Of a DNA stretch of 20,786 nucleotides, positions 1 to 7,888 are shown in pieces. The stretch covers positions 1-20,786 of the forward strand of contig JABDKS010000431.1 of the NCBI GenBank assembly GCA_013002105.1. Reading direction: 5' to 3'. The stretch's first letter is position 1; every line of letters starts with the position of its first letter. The notes below the pieces were generated by a model, which did no database searches, was not told the origin of the DNA, and was given only the letters and a program-made list of their open reading frames with translations. The stretch is from Pirellulaceae bacterium (GTDB lineage Bacteria > Planctomycetota > Planctomycetia > Pirellulales > Pirellulaceae). Position numbers and translations under genes: made by a program.

Positions 1-1312
1 CCATCGCCTTGTGCGTTGCGTCGCGTGGTGACAATCCCTCGGCGATCAGTCGTTCCACGTTTTCGACGACGACGATGGCGTCGTCCACCACGATGCCGAT
101 TGCCAGAACCAGGCCAAACAGTGACAGCGTGTTCAGCGTCACGCCGAGTCCCTGCATGCAGGCGAAGGTACCAATCAGCGAAATCGGAATCGCGACCACC
201 GGAATGATGGTCGGACGCCAGTTGTGCAGGAACATGAACACGGTCAACACAACAAACACGGTCGTAATCAACAGCGTATTGAAGACTTCGTCAATCGAAT
301 CTTCCACAAACTTCGTTGGGTTGTACGCGACTTCGTAACCAACACCTTCGGGAAAATCCTTTCGCATATCCGACATCGTCTGCTGGACTTCCGCTGCGGT
401 GTCGACAGCGTTGGTTCCGGGACGCTGGTAGATCAACACTGCGATCGCCGGCTTTCCGTCCAGATAACTCAGACGCGAATAGTCCTGTGCTCCGAGTTCC
501 AGTCGAGCCACATCGCTGAGACGCGTTACGCGGCCATCGTCGCCACGCTTTACGATGATGTTGCCAAATTCTTCGGCGTCGCGGAGGCGGCCTTGGGTAG
601 TCACGTTAAACTGAAAAGCACCGGTTTTGTCGGTGGGTGGCTGCCCGATGACGCCGGCTGCAACCTGCACATTTTGCTCTCGGATGGCTTGCACGACATC
701 GCCCGCCGTCAGGTCCACGTGCGTCATTTTTTCGATATCTAACCAGACGCGCATCGCATATTCATTGCCGCCGGCGATGCGAATGTCGCCGACCCCATCA
801 AGCCTCATCAACGCATCGCGAACACGCAGGTAAGCAAAATTACTGATGTACAGTTCGTCGCGACTTTCGTCCGGTGAATTCAGATGGACGACCATCAACA
901 TGTCCGGAATCTGCTTGGTGGTGGTCACTCCGATTTGACGAACTTGTTCCGGCAGACGCGACTCGGCGACGGCGACTCGATTTTGGACCAGCACCTGAGC
1001 GTCATCCAGATCCGTACCCAGTTTGAATGTGACGGTCAGTTGCATGGTGCCGTCCGAGCTGGAGGACGACTCCATGTACAACATGTCATCCACGCCGTTC
1101 ATCTCCTGCTCGATCGGCGTGGCAACCGTGTCCGCGATGACCTGTGGGGTCGCTCCGGGGTAGCTCGCCCGGACCAAGATCGTGGGCGGCGCGACATTCG
1201 GGTATTGCGATACCGGCAGCGAAAAGTACGTGATGCCGCCGACCAACACAATCAGGAAGGACAGGACCGTTGCGAAAATCGGTCGTTCGATAAAAAAGTG
1301 AGGGAACTTCAT
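1..1312 (-). CDS. RND efflux pump inner-membrane transporter, AcrB/MexB-like (HAE1 family), N-terminal part
   Basis: Proton-driven inner-membrane pump of a tripartite efflux system. The reverse strand is open from an ATG at 1312 to the window edge, giving 437 residues of a protein normally about 1040 long. It starts MKFPHFFIERPIFATVLSF, the usual RND opening with the first membrane helix at about residues 10-30. A periplasmic porter region follows, then TM2-TM4 near residues 340-425. TM4 reads GLVLAIGIVVDDAIVVVENV; its Asp410-Asp411 match the proton-relay pair Asp407/408 of AcrB. The start codon overlaps the stop of the upstream membrane fusion gene by one base (TAATG), so the two are probably translationally coupled. 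Substrate cannot be told from the sequence. No outer-membrane channel gene is visible; it may lie beyond the left edge. The missing C-terminus is due to the window boundary, not truncation. Confidence 0.96.
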   Translation of the reverse strand, partial: MKFPHFFIERPIFATVLSFLIVLVGGITYFSLPVSQYPNVAPPTILVRASYPGATPQVIADTVATPIEQEMNGVDDMLYMESSSSSDGTMQLTVTFKLGTDLDDAQVLVQNRVAVAESRLPEQVRQIGVTTTKQIPDMLMVVHLNSPDESRDELYISNFAYLRVRDALMRLDGVGDIRIAGGNEYAMRVWLDIEKMTHVDLTAGDVVQAIREQNVQVAAGVIGQPPTDKTGAFQFNVTTQGRLRDAEEFGNIIVKRGDDGRVTRLSDVARLELGAQDYSRLSYLDGKPAIAVLIYQRPGTNAVDTAAEVQQTMSDMRKDFPEGVGYEVAYNPTKFVEDSIDEVFNTLLITTVFVVLTVFMFLHNWRPTIIPVVAIPISLIGTFACMQGLGVTLNTLSLFGLVLAIGIVVDDAIVVVENVERLIAEGLSPRDATHKAM

Positions 1313-2757
1313 TACGATGCAGCTCCCCGGCGGTTCGCCACTGGTGGCTGGGAAGAATCCAGCTTTCGATTTGTGTCCAGCGATTTGCCGACGGATTTGG
1401 TAATCCGGCGTTGTGCTTTTGACTCAGAACTTTCCCCGATCCACTTCTCCGGTGGCAGCGGTTCGTAATCATCCGGCAAGCCGTCGTCGACGACTTCGAT
1501 CGCACCCTCTCTGGTGTTCACTTGCATCTCGGGTCGCGCATTGAGCAGTCCCTCGATGACCAGCGACTCCTCTCCTGTCAATCCTGTACGAACGACACGC
1601 AAGCCATCGACCATTGGGCCGAGCGTCACTGCGCGGCGCTGGATGATTTTGTTCGCCACGATGTACACAAATTGAGACGACTGATCCGTACCGACTGCGG
1701 AATCCGGTATCAGCACCGCTTCGTAAGCGGCGCTGCCGGGAATCCGGATGCGAGCAAACATGCCTGGAACCAGGACTTGGTCATCGTTGGGAAAAATACA
1801 CCGAGCTCGCATGCTGGCGGTGTTGGAATCGAAACGATTATCAACAAAGTCCATATGTCCTTGATGAGGGAACCCGACTTCGTCCACCAACCCGAGAAAC
1901 ACGGGGTTCTTAGCTACCCGAGAACTCTCGCGTTTTCCATCGAGCGCCAATCGGGTGTACTTCAGCACCTCCTGCTCATTGGCGTCAAAAGTGCAATAGA
2001 TCGGTTCGACCGACGTGATCGTTGTCAGCAGAGTGGACGTCGCCGTGCCGCCACTGACCAGATTGCCTTCATTGACGTGCTCGCGGCTGATGCGTCCCGT
2101 AACGGGAGAATGAATTTGGGTGTAATCGAGGTTCAGTTCCGCGGTCTCGATACCTGATTTAGCCAAATCAACGGCGGCCACCGCCGTCGCGATCGCTGCC
2201 TGAGCTGACGTGACGGCAGCCTTACTGGCTTCTTTATCGGCTTGTGCCTGAAGAAACTCGGCCTCACGCTGATCAAGTTCTTCGGCGGAAAGTGCGTTTT
2301 GCAATTTCAAACTGCGTGCGCGGGTGACGCGGGCGTCGGCGAGCTGCAATTGCGCTTCGGATTGAAGCTGCTGGGCCTTCGCTTCCTCGAGCTGCCCTTT
2401 GGACTGCTCGACCCGCGATTCGGCTTGTTTCAAAGCGGCTTTCGCTCCGCTGAGTTCGGCGGTAAAGGGCCGCGGATCGATGACAAACAATAAGTCACCT
2501 TTGGCAACCATCTGCCCCTCGTCAAAGTGGATCGACTGCAGATAGCCGCTGACACGTCCACGGACTTCGACAAACTTAATTGGTTCGAGCCGGCCGGTAT
2601 AAGCATCCCATTCAACGATCTGCTTAAGAACGGGCGCAGCCACCGTCATGGTGGGCGGAGGCGGTGCGGGGGGCATACTGCCCTGGTTTGTGCAGCCAGT
2701 GATCCCGGCGACCAGCGTCACAGAAACCAGAAGAATGATGTCGCGGATGTTCGTCAT
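1312..2757 (-). CDS. RND efflux membrane fusion (periplasmic adaptor) lipoprotein, AcrA-like
   Basis: Periplasmic adaptor that links the AcrB-like pump to an outer-membrane channel. With the ATG at 2757 the protein has 481 residues. It begins with a hydrophobic signal and a lipobox ITGC with the lipidated Cys at residue 22, then a proline-rich spacer. The beta-barrel/lipoyl half contains VRGRVSGYLQSIHFDEGQMV, followed by a long Ala/Gln/Glu-rich coiled-coil hairpin and the second lipoyl strand (YTQIHSPVTGRISREHVNEG), all typical of HlyD/AcrA proteins. About 50 polar residues extend past the usual end. An in-frame TTG at 2793 would add 12 residues, but it lies inside the repeat at 2779-2833 and spoils the signal peptide, so 2757 was chosen. 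No strong Shine-Dalgarno is seen. It is the first gene of a two-gene operon. Confidence 0.94.
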   Translation of the reverse strand: MTNIRDIILLVSVTLVAGITGCTNQGSMPPAPPPPTMTVAAPVLKQIVEWDAYTGRLEPIKFVEVRGRVSGYLQSIHFDEGQMVAKGDLLFVIDPRPFTAELSGAKAALKQAESRVEQSKGQLEEAKAQQLQSEAQLQLADARVTRARSLKLQNALSAEELDQREAEFLQAQADKEASKAAVTSAQAAIATAVAAVDLAKSGIETAELNLDYTQIHSPVTGRISREHVNEGNLVSGGTATSTLLTTITSVEPIYCTFDANEQEVLKYTRLALDGKRESSRVAKNPVFLGLVDEVGFPHQGHMDFVDNRFDSNTASMRARCIFPNDDQVLVPGMFARIRIPGSAAYEAVLIPDSAVGTDQSSQFVYIVANKIIQRRAVTLGPMVDGLRVVRTGLTGEESLVIEGLLNARPEMQVNTREGAIEVVDDGLPDDYEPLPPEKWIGESSESKAQRRITKSVGKSLDTNRKLDSSQPPVANRRGAAS

Positions 2758-2778
2758 GTTATCGATGCGGTGTTTGGT

Positions 2779-2833
2779 CGTGGATTTTGTCAAGAATCCT
2801 TGCGAGGGATCGATCTTTGACGAGGTCCACTAC
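2779..2833. repeat. Paired inverted repeat, copy A (upstream of the efflux operon)
   Basis: The left arm at 2779-2799 resembles GTGGATCTTGTCAAAGATCC with about four mismatches. The right arm at 2812-2833 resembles GATCTTTGACAAGATCC plus ACTAC with two mismatches. The arms face each other across about 12 bases and could fold into a hairpin. The copy lies in the 245-base divergent gap between the efflux operon and the dehydrogenase, 22 bases upstream of the adaptor ATG, so it could lie in that operon's leader or promoter. It is the most diverged copy. Confidence 0.8.
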
Positions 2834-3002
2834 GCCGGGATTGTGGTGTTCGTAGGGAATACTGGACGTTGGGGCCGGTCTTACAGCAAATTCCCGAAAA
2901 CAATTTTTCTGACTTGCTGTATGGCCTTCTGATTTGGCCGGTAAACCAATTGGTGAGCCACGATCGTGGCAAATGAAGCATCCATCTTTCGAGGACAAGC
3001 AA

Positions 3003-3752
3003 ATGACATTCGACGTCGCAAACAAGACGGTATTGGTGACCGGGGCAAACCGCGGTATTGGAAAGGCGATCCTGAAGGAAGCACTTGATCGCGGTGCAGC
3101 GAAGGTCTACGCGGCGGTGCGGAACATCCACTCCGTCGACCCGCTGGTAGCCGAGTACGGTGACCGCGTGGTACCCGTTCGCGTCGACTTAGAGGATCCG
3201 GAATCAATTATTGCCGCGGCTAAGACGGCAACGGATGTTGATGTTGTTGTCAACAACGCAGGTGTGTTGCAGCGAGCATCCTCGCTGGATCGACATGCGA
3301 TCGACTCGCTGCAGCATGAAATGAACGTCAATGTCTACGGATTGATCCGCGTTGCACAGGCGTTTGCTCCCGTCCTGAAGGCAAACGGCGGCGGCGCGAT
3401 TGCACAACTCAACAGCGTTGCGTCCGTTAAGAATTTTTCAGATTTCGCGACCTATTGCGCATCGAAGGCAGCGAGTTACTCGATCACACAGGGCTTGCGT
3501 GATTCGCTACAAGCACAAGGAACTCAGGTGGTCAGCGTTCATCCCGGTCCGATTGCAACGGACATGGCAACCGATGCGGGCTTGGAGGACGGCGCCGAAT
3601 CACCCGCTTTGGTTGCGACGGCGATTTTCGACGCCATCGCTGAAGGTCATTTCCATGTGTGGCCCGATTCGACAGCCAAGCAGGTTGGTGGAGCCTATCA
3701 GGGTTTTGCAGAAAACGTCGTCGAAACAGAAATGCAGGAAAGTGTGGGGTGA
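3003..3752 (+). CDS. Short-chain dehydrogenase/reductase (classical SDR)
   Basis: NAD(P)-dependent oxidoreductase of 249 residues, the usual classical SDR length. The Rossmann cofactor motif TGANRGIG is at residues 13-20 and NNAG at 84-87. The catalytic set is Ser138, Tyr151 and Lys155 (YCASK), with HPGPIATDM after it. No signal peptide is present, so it should be cytoplasmic. An ATG at 2934 would add 23 residues. The ATG at 3003 is preferred because GAGGA at 2991-2995 stands at proper spacing and the SDR fold starts right after it. Substrate is not predictable. It is transcribed divergently from the efflux operon, with repeat copy A between them and repeat copy B starting 11 bases after its stop, so it is probably a single-gene unit. 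Confidence 0.94.
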   Translation: MTFDVANKTVLVTGANRGIGKAILKEALDRGAAKVYAAVRNIHSVDPLVAEYGDRVVPVRVDLEDPESIIAAAKTATDVDVVVNNAGVLQRASSLDRHAIDSLQHEMNVNVYGLIRVAQAFAPVLKANGGGAIAQLNSVASVKNFSDFATYCASKAASYSITQGLRDSLQAQGTQVVSVHPGPIATDMATDAGLEDGAESPALVATAIFDAIAEGHFHVWPDSTAKQVGGAYQGFAENVVETEMQESVG

Positions 3753-3763
3753 GCGCATGTCGC

Positions 3764-3851
3764 AGTGGATCATGACAAAGATTCCTGCCAATGCCGTCGC
3801 GGATCTTGTAGGAGATCTGTGCGCGACTGGATCGTTAACAAGATCCACTAC
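3764..3851. repeat. Paired inverted repeat, copy B, with an extra central unit
   Basis: The left arm 3764-3785 reads AGTGGATCATGACAAAGATT then CC. A central unit 3801-3818 reads GGATCTTGTAGGAGATCT. The right arm 3829-3851 reads GGATCGTTAACAAGATCC followed by ACTAC. All three are variants of the family core GGATCTTTGACAAGATCC or its complement. The copy fills much of the gap between the dehydrogenase stop and the sigma factor gene, so it could act as a 3' hairpin for the former or sit upstream of the latter's promoter. Confidence 0.82.
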
Positions 3852-3937
3852 AGCCGACACTTGTTCGGGTCGTCTTCGCGGTTTGACAATCAGGGGATAC
3901 AATGGTGAATCTCCTTTGTCACCCCCCGAGGCGCCCC

Positions 3938-4543
3938 ATGGCCGAGTCCCCACAGACGCGAGCGACGTTGTTGTTGCGACTGCGCGATCGTGGTGATGGG
4001 GATGCGTGGAGTGCATTTGTTCGCGACTACGGCCCGATGATCTATCGGTTCGTCCGTAGTCGCGGGTTGCAAGATGCAGATGCTGCGGACGTCGTGCAAG
4101 ACGTCATGCGAAGCGTTGGTTTGGCGATCGACCGTCTGGACTATCAAAAAGAGAAAGGCGGTTTCCGAGCTTGGTTGTTCACCATCACGCGCAATAAGTT
4201 ATCGACTTATTTTGAAAAACGAAATCGAATGGGACCGATCGGCAACGACACGGCGCAACACGAAATGCTCGGTCAAGCGAGCAGTGATCGAAGCGAGCTT
4301 GATGAACAATGGGAACTTGAACACAGACGGCAACTCGCGGCGATGGCCATGGAAACGTTAAAACCGACCATCGAACAAAAAACATGGGCCGCGTTTGAGC
4401 TGACTGCCATCCAAGGGCGGTCGGCTCAGGAGGCCGGGGAAACAATCGGCTTGTCAAAGGGCGCGGTGTACGTTGCCCGCAGCAGAGTGACGGCCAAATT
4501 GAGAAGCGAAATCGAACGACTGCTCGCCGAAGAAGAGCCCTAG
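3938..4543 (+). CDS. RNA polymerase ECF-type sigma-70 factor
   Basis: Sigma factor of 201 residues that should redirect RNA polymerase to a specific promoter set. Region 2 covers about residues 8-95: a start MAESPQTRATLLLRLRDRGD, then DADAADVVQDVM and the RAWLFTITRNKL segment used in promoter melting and -10 recognition. Region 4 covers about residues 145-195 with a helix-turn-helix (SAQEAGETIGLSKGAVYVAR) for -35 binding. The ATG at 3938 has GAGG six bases upstream. An ATG at 3902 with its own AGGGG would add 12 residues, but planctomycete relatives usually begin at the SPQTR motif. The next gene, 110 bases on, is a Ser/Thr kinase with an anti-sigma-like zinc finger; sigma-kinase pairs of this kind are a known planctomycete ECF arrangement. 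The two are probably one regulatory unit. Confidence 0.95.
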   Translation: MAESPQTRATLLLRLRDRGDGDAWSAFVRDYGPMIYRFVRSRGLQDADAADVVQDVMRSVGLAIDRLDYQKEKGGFRAWLFTITRNKLSTYFEKRNRMGPIGNDTAQHEMLGQASSDRSELDEQWELEHRRQLAAMAMETLKPTIEQKTWAAFELTAIQGRSAQEAGETIGLSKGAVYVARSRVTAKLRSEIERLLAEEEP

Positions 4544-4561
4544 CCAATAGAAGTATCACCA

Positions 4562-4630
4562 TAGTGGATCTTGTCAAAGTTCCCGCACACTGAAACCGCA
4601 TCTCATCGGATCTTTGACAAGATTCACTAC
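4562..4630. repeat. Paired inverted repeat, copy C (between the sigma factor and kinase genes)
   Basis: The left arm at 4562-4583 reads TAGTGGATCTTGTCAAAG then TTCC. The right arm at 4608-4630 reads GGATCTTTGACAAGATTC then ACTAC. Each arm has one mismatch to the family consensus. The loop between them is 24 bases. The copy occupies most of the 110-base gap between the sigma factor stop and the kinase ATG and ends 23 bases before the kinase start, so if the genes are co-transcribed the hairpin would form in the intercistronic RNA. Confidence 0.9.
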
Positions 4631-4653
4631 CTGACGTTTGATGAAGTCTAATC

Positions 4654-6900
4654 ATGTCTGTTCCATCTGCCTGCCCAACGCCCGAACAACTCAGTGGCCT
4701 GATCCGTGGAACCTTGTCCGAACAAGATAACGCTCGGCTGACCGATCATGTCGGAAATTGCACCACGTGTCAGACGAACTTGCAGTCCGCGGCGACAGGC
4801 GAAATCCCGATCGTTTCTTTGGTCTCAGACGTTCAGGGCTTGAACCCGCCGAACGAATCGAACTATTGGCCGGCCATGACCGATATCGAAAGAGAACGGT
4901 CTGAAGAGAACGCGGTGGATCCGGTGAAAGATCCCCACAACGGATCTTTCACAAGATCCTCTACACCAGCGGACGATCTCGACTTCCTTGAACCGTCCGA
5001 TGATTTGGCCTATCTCGGCAAGTTGCATCACTTCCAGATCTCGCGTGTGATCGGACGCGGTGGCATGGGGATCGTGCTGGAAGCTTTTGATCCGCATTTG
5101 CACCGCAATGTTGCGATCAAGGTACTCAATCCGCAGTTCCAAGCCAACGACATCGCCAAGCAGCGGTTCTGTCGCGAAGGACGCGCTGCTGCCGCGATCT
5201 CGCACGAACATGTCGTACCGATGTACCAAGTCGCCAAAGCTGACCAGGGCGAAGTCGCGTACTTGGTAATGCAATTGATCGAAGGCGACACGTTGGAGAA
5301 TCGCTTGCGCGACGGCCAGCCTTTGCCCCCAAACGATGTCGCACGGATCGGTATGCAGATCGCCGCCGGCCTTTCGGCGGCGCACAAGCGTGACATGGTT
5401 CACCGAGATATCAAGCCAGCGAACATCATGATTGAATCGGAAACCAATCGTGTGAAGCTGACCGACTTCGGCCTCGCACGTGCAACCGACGATGTAAAGC
5501 TGACGAAGACCGGGATGGTTACGGGAACACCGCTATACATGTCGCCCGAGCAAACGTTGGGTGAAACTGCCGACGAAAGGAGCGATCTGTTTTCGCTCGG
5601 CGCAGTCATGTACGAAATGGCGACCGGTGTGGCACCTTTCCAAGCGCCGTCGGCGCTCGGCGTGATGCAAAATATCATGAACGTCAATCCCAAGGCACCT
5701 CACACAATTAATGCTGGGATCACACGTCCGCTGTCGAATCTGATCATGTCACTGCTGACAAAGAATCCGGTCGATCGGCCTGAGTCGGCGTCGGCTGTCG
5801 CAACTGCGCTGGCGGCAATCGTCAACGAATACGGCCCCATCTCGCCACTACAAGTTCCAGCAGTGGCGGCGAAAGAGGTGAAGAAACTGTCGGGCAGCTA
5901 TCGACGATTGGAGCGGCGCTGGGTGATGGCCGCTTGGCTCGCCGCCGCGTTTGGATTGATAAGCATGCTGGCTGCGGGTTTCCTGATGTCGCGATCGGAC
6001 ACTGGCGACGACTTCCCATCGGTCGTGCTGCCCGATAATCCAGGCACGGTTTGGTCCGTCGACTTCGCACCTGATGGCAAGCGACTTGCTGCCGCGATCG
6101 AAGACGGTAGCGTACGGATTTGGGACATCGACAACCAACAGTTATTGAAGAATTTTAATGCGCACCGCGGCATCGCCTGGATGGTCGCCTATCACCCGAC
6201 GCGACCGCTGCTGATGACCAGTGGAGACGATGCGATGGTCAGGCTTTGGGACTCGACGACTTTTGAATTTGTAAAAGAGTGGAAAGCCGCCAACGCCGTC
6301 CGGAGTGCCGCGTTTTCACCCAACGGCAACCGGATTGTCGCCGGCGACCGAGAAGGAACGATCCATGTCTATGACATCGATAGCGGTGAAGAAGTCGCGA
6401 ACAAGAACCACCCCGGCTCGATCCTAGGGATCGACTACTCCAGTGACGGCAAGTTGATTGCGAGTGTCGGAAGCGGCAAAGTCGTCCGCATCTTTGACGC
6501 GGAGACGTTGGACGAGCGAAACACGTTGACTGGTCACGATGGCCCGATCTACGCCGTCAAGTTCGCTCCGCAAGGTCCGCTTGTCGCATCGGTCGGTTGG
6601 AATAAGAACATTCGTATATGGAACACGGAAACCGGTGAAGAGGTAGAACGTCTCGTCGGCAGCGAAGGTGACATTTGGGGCGTTGCGTTCTGCAGTGATG
6701 CGACACATTTGGTGACCGGCGAATACGGCGGCGCGGCCCGCGTCTGGGAATTGGCAAGTGGCAAGGCCGTTACGACACTCCGTGGGCATACTTCTTCTGT
6801 TCACAACGTTTCTCTGGACCCCATCGCCCATCGCATCGCCACAAGTAGCCGTGACGGAACGATCCGAGTCTGGGACATGAGCAGCGTGGCTGCAAAGTAA
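4654..6900 (+). CDS. Membrane Ser/Thr protein kinase with N-terminal anti-sigma-like zinc finger and C-terminal WD40 propeller
   Basis: A 748-residue signalling protein. Residues 1-45 resemble a zinc-finger anti-sigma domain with His32, Cys36 and Cys39 (HxxxCxxC). A linker follows, part of it (88-104) encoded by repeat copy D. The Hanks-type kinase spans about 126-390: glycine loop IGRGGMGIV (133-141), Lys156, Glu175, catalytic HRDIKPAN (250-257), DFG (271-273) and SPE (297-299). All catalytic residues are present, so it should be active. A membrane helix lies at about 423-445, followed by seven WD40 repeats (about 455-745; blade ends such as VRIWDI, VRLWDS, IRIWNT, IRVWDM), predicted outside the cytoplasm by topology. 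It sits just downstream of the ECF sigma factor, which its zinc finger may bind; phosphorylation of that sigma or its release in response to a ligand of the propeller is inference. No strong Shine-Dalgarno precedes the ATG. Confidence 0.97.
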   Translation: MSVPSACPTPEQLSGLIRGTLSEQDNARLTDHVGNCTTCQTNLQSAATGEIPIVSLVSDVQGLNPPNESNYWPAMTDIERERSEENAVDPVKDPHNGSFTRSSTPADDLDFLEPSDDLAYLGKLHHFQISRVIGRGGMGIVLEAFDPHLHRNVAIKVLNPQFQANDIAKQRFCREGRAAAAISHEHVVPMYQVAKADQGEVAYLVMQLIEGDTLENRLRDGQPLPPNDVARIGMQIAAGLSAAHKRDMVHRDIKPANIMIESETNRVKLTDFGLARATDDVKLTKTGMVTGTPLYMSPEQTLGETADERSDLFSLGAVMYEMATGVAPFQAPSALGVMQNIMNVNPKAPHTINAGITRPLSNLIMSLLTKNPVDRPESASAVATALAAIVNEYGPISPLQVPAVAAKEVKKLSGSYRRLERRWVMAAWLAAAFGLISMLAAGFLMSRSDTGDDFPSVVLPDNPGTVWSVDFAPDGKRLAAAIEDGSVRIWDIDNQQLLKNFNAHRGIAWMVAYHPTRPLLMTSGDDAMVRLWDSTTFEFVKEWKAANAVRSAAFSPNGNRIVAGDREGTIHVYDIDSGEEVANKNHPGSILGIDYSSDGKLIASVGSGKVVRIFDAETLDERNTLTGHDGPIYAVKFAPQGPLVASVGWNKNIRIWNTETGEEVERLVGSEGDIWGVAFCSDATHLVTGEYGGAARVWELASGKAVTTLRGHTSSVHNVSLDPIAHRIATSSRDGTIRVWDMSSVAAK
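4915..4964. repeat. Paired inverted repeat, copy D, inside the kinase coding sequence
   Basis: The left arm 4915-4934 reads GTGGATCCGGTGAAAGATCC. The right arm 4942-4964 reads GGATCTTTCACAAGATCC then TCTAC. The loop is seven bases. Both arms differ from the other copies at the same paired position (GTC to GTG on the left, GAC to CAC on the right), so complementarity is kept. The element is translated in the kinase frame as VDPVKDPHNGSFTRSST, residues 88-104, within the disordered linker between the zinc finger and the kinase domain. Confidence 0.88.
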
Positions 6901-6923
6901 CAAAGCAATACATCACCACCGAG

Positions 6924-7014
6924 GTAGTGGATCTTGCTCAAGATCCTCGTCATTCGGATCTGGAACAAGATCCACTACGGAACTGTCATTCGGATCTTTG
7001 ACAAGATCCACTAC
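6924..7014. repeat. Paired inverted repeat, copy E, with a tandemly duplicated right arm
   Basis: The left arm 6924-6946 reads GTAGTGGATCTTGCTCAAG then ATCC. The first right arm, 6956-6978, reads GGATCTGGAACAAGATCC then ACTAC. The second, 6992-7014, reads GGATCTTTGACAAGATCC then ACTAC. The two right arms are part of a 36-base tandem duplication (6949-6984 and 6985-7020, about 30 of 36 positions identical, both opening GTCATTCGGATCT). It fills the gap between the convergent kinase and pirin genes, 24 bases after the kinase stop and 7 bases from the pirin stop, and could serve as a two-way transcript end, although no T-run follows. Confidence 0.9.
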
Positions 7015-7021
7015 GCGGCTG

Positions 7022-7888
7022 CTAATCTGGTGTATCAAGATGGCCCATCTTTCCGGCTTGGTAGTCACGGATCGCTTCGTGGATCTCTGCGCGTGTATTC
7101 ATCACGAAGGGTCCTTGCCCCACCACCGGCTCACCGATGGGCTGCCCGGTCAAAACCAGAATTCTTGCGGCGGATTCGCAGCGGATTCCGACGGTTTCGC
7201 CATCACGTTCTAACAAAGCCAACTCGACCGCTTTGACGGGTTCGTCGTTCACGATTGCGCTACCTGACTGAACGACCATCATCGAGGTGTGGCCGCCGGG
7301 AACGTCGAATTGGGTCGATGCACCAGCGTTCAATTGCAGATCCCAAACATTGATCGGCGTAAACGTCGATGCGGGACCTTTGGACTCGCGAAACTCACCT
7401 GCGATCACTCGGGCTGTGCCGGCATCACCAGCCAGCGAAACTTGAGGAAACTGGTCGGCCAATAGATCCTGGTACTTCGGCGGCGACTTTTTGTTGACAG
7501 CGGGCAGATTCACCCACAATTGAATCATTTCCAACGTTCCACCTTCTTGGGCGAATCGCCTGCTGTGGAATTCTTCGTGAACGATTCCCGACGCGGCCGT
7601 CATCCATTGCACGTCGCCAGAACCAATGGTTCCGCGACTGCCGCTGGAATCGCGATGTTCTAATTCACCGTCGTACAAAATCGTCACCGTCTCGAACCCG
7701 CGATGCGGATGCTCGGCCACGCCACGCTTTGCCTCGTTTGGAGCAAATTCGTGAGGTCCGGCATAATCAAGAAGCAGAAACGGATCGAATTCCGATCCAT
7801 CGGCATAGGAAAACAAGCTTCGTACAGGAAAACCGTCGCCGACCCAGTGTTGTGGAACATCGCGAACGATTCGCTTGATCTTTTTCAT
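7022..7888 (-). CDS. Pirin family protein (cupin-fold, metal-binding)
   Basis: A 288-residue bicupin protein, the normal length for bacterial pirins such as YhhW. The N-terminal cupin holds HPHRGFETVTIL with His60 and His62 and GIVHEEF with His104 and Glu106. These four match the iron ligands His56, His58, His101 and Glu103 of human pirin, so the metal site is intact. The C-terminal cupin (about residues 180-280) includes the usual segment ending GQPIGEPVVGQGPFVMNT. Family members act as redox sensors or as quercetin dioxygenases; which applies here cannot be told. No signal peptide is present, so it is cytoplasmic. It is transcribed toward the kinase gene with repeat copy E between their ends. 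The ATG at 7888 (MKKIKRIVRDVP) is the only sensible start. Confidence 0.95.
   Translation of the reverse strand: MKKIKRIVRDVPQHWVGDGFPVRSLFSYADGSEFDPFLLLDYAGPHEFAPNEAKRGVAEHPHRGFETVTILYDGELEHRDSSGSRGTIGSGDVQWMTAASGIVHEEFHSRRFAQEGGTLEMIQLWVNLPAVNKKSPPKYQDLLADQFPQVSLAGDAGTARVIAGEFRESKGPASTFTPINVWDLQLNAGASTQFDVPGGHTSMMVVQSGSAIVNDEPVKAVELALLERDGETVGIRCESAARILVLTGQPIGEPVVGQGPFVMNTRAEIHEAIRDYQAGKMGHLDTPD

Noticed and set aside
224..1505. Open frames of 139-194 codons on either strand over the efflux genes (224-742 plus, 884-1468 plus, 1086-1505 minus)
   Set aside because: They overlap the clear AcrB-like and AcrA-like genes in other frames and have no motif or coding-like composition.
2758..2793. 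TTG start at 2793 for the membrane fusion protein
   Set aside because: It falls within repeat copy A and puts 12 polar residues ahead of an otherwise good lipoprotein signal; ATG 2757 fits better.
2779..7014. CRISPR array or integrated mobile island bounded by repeat copies A and E
   Set aside because: Repeats are palindromic pairs at irregular spacing with genes between them, not regular spacers; no cas, integrase or transposase gene is present.
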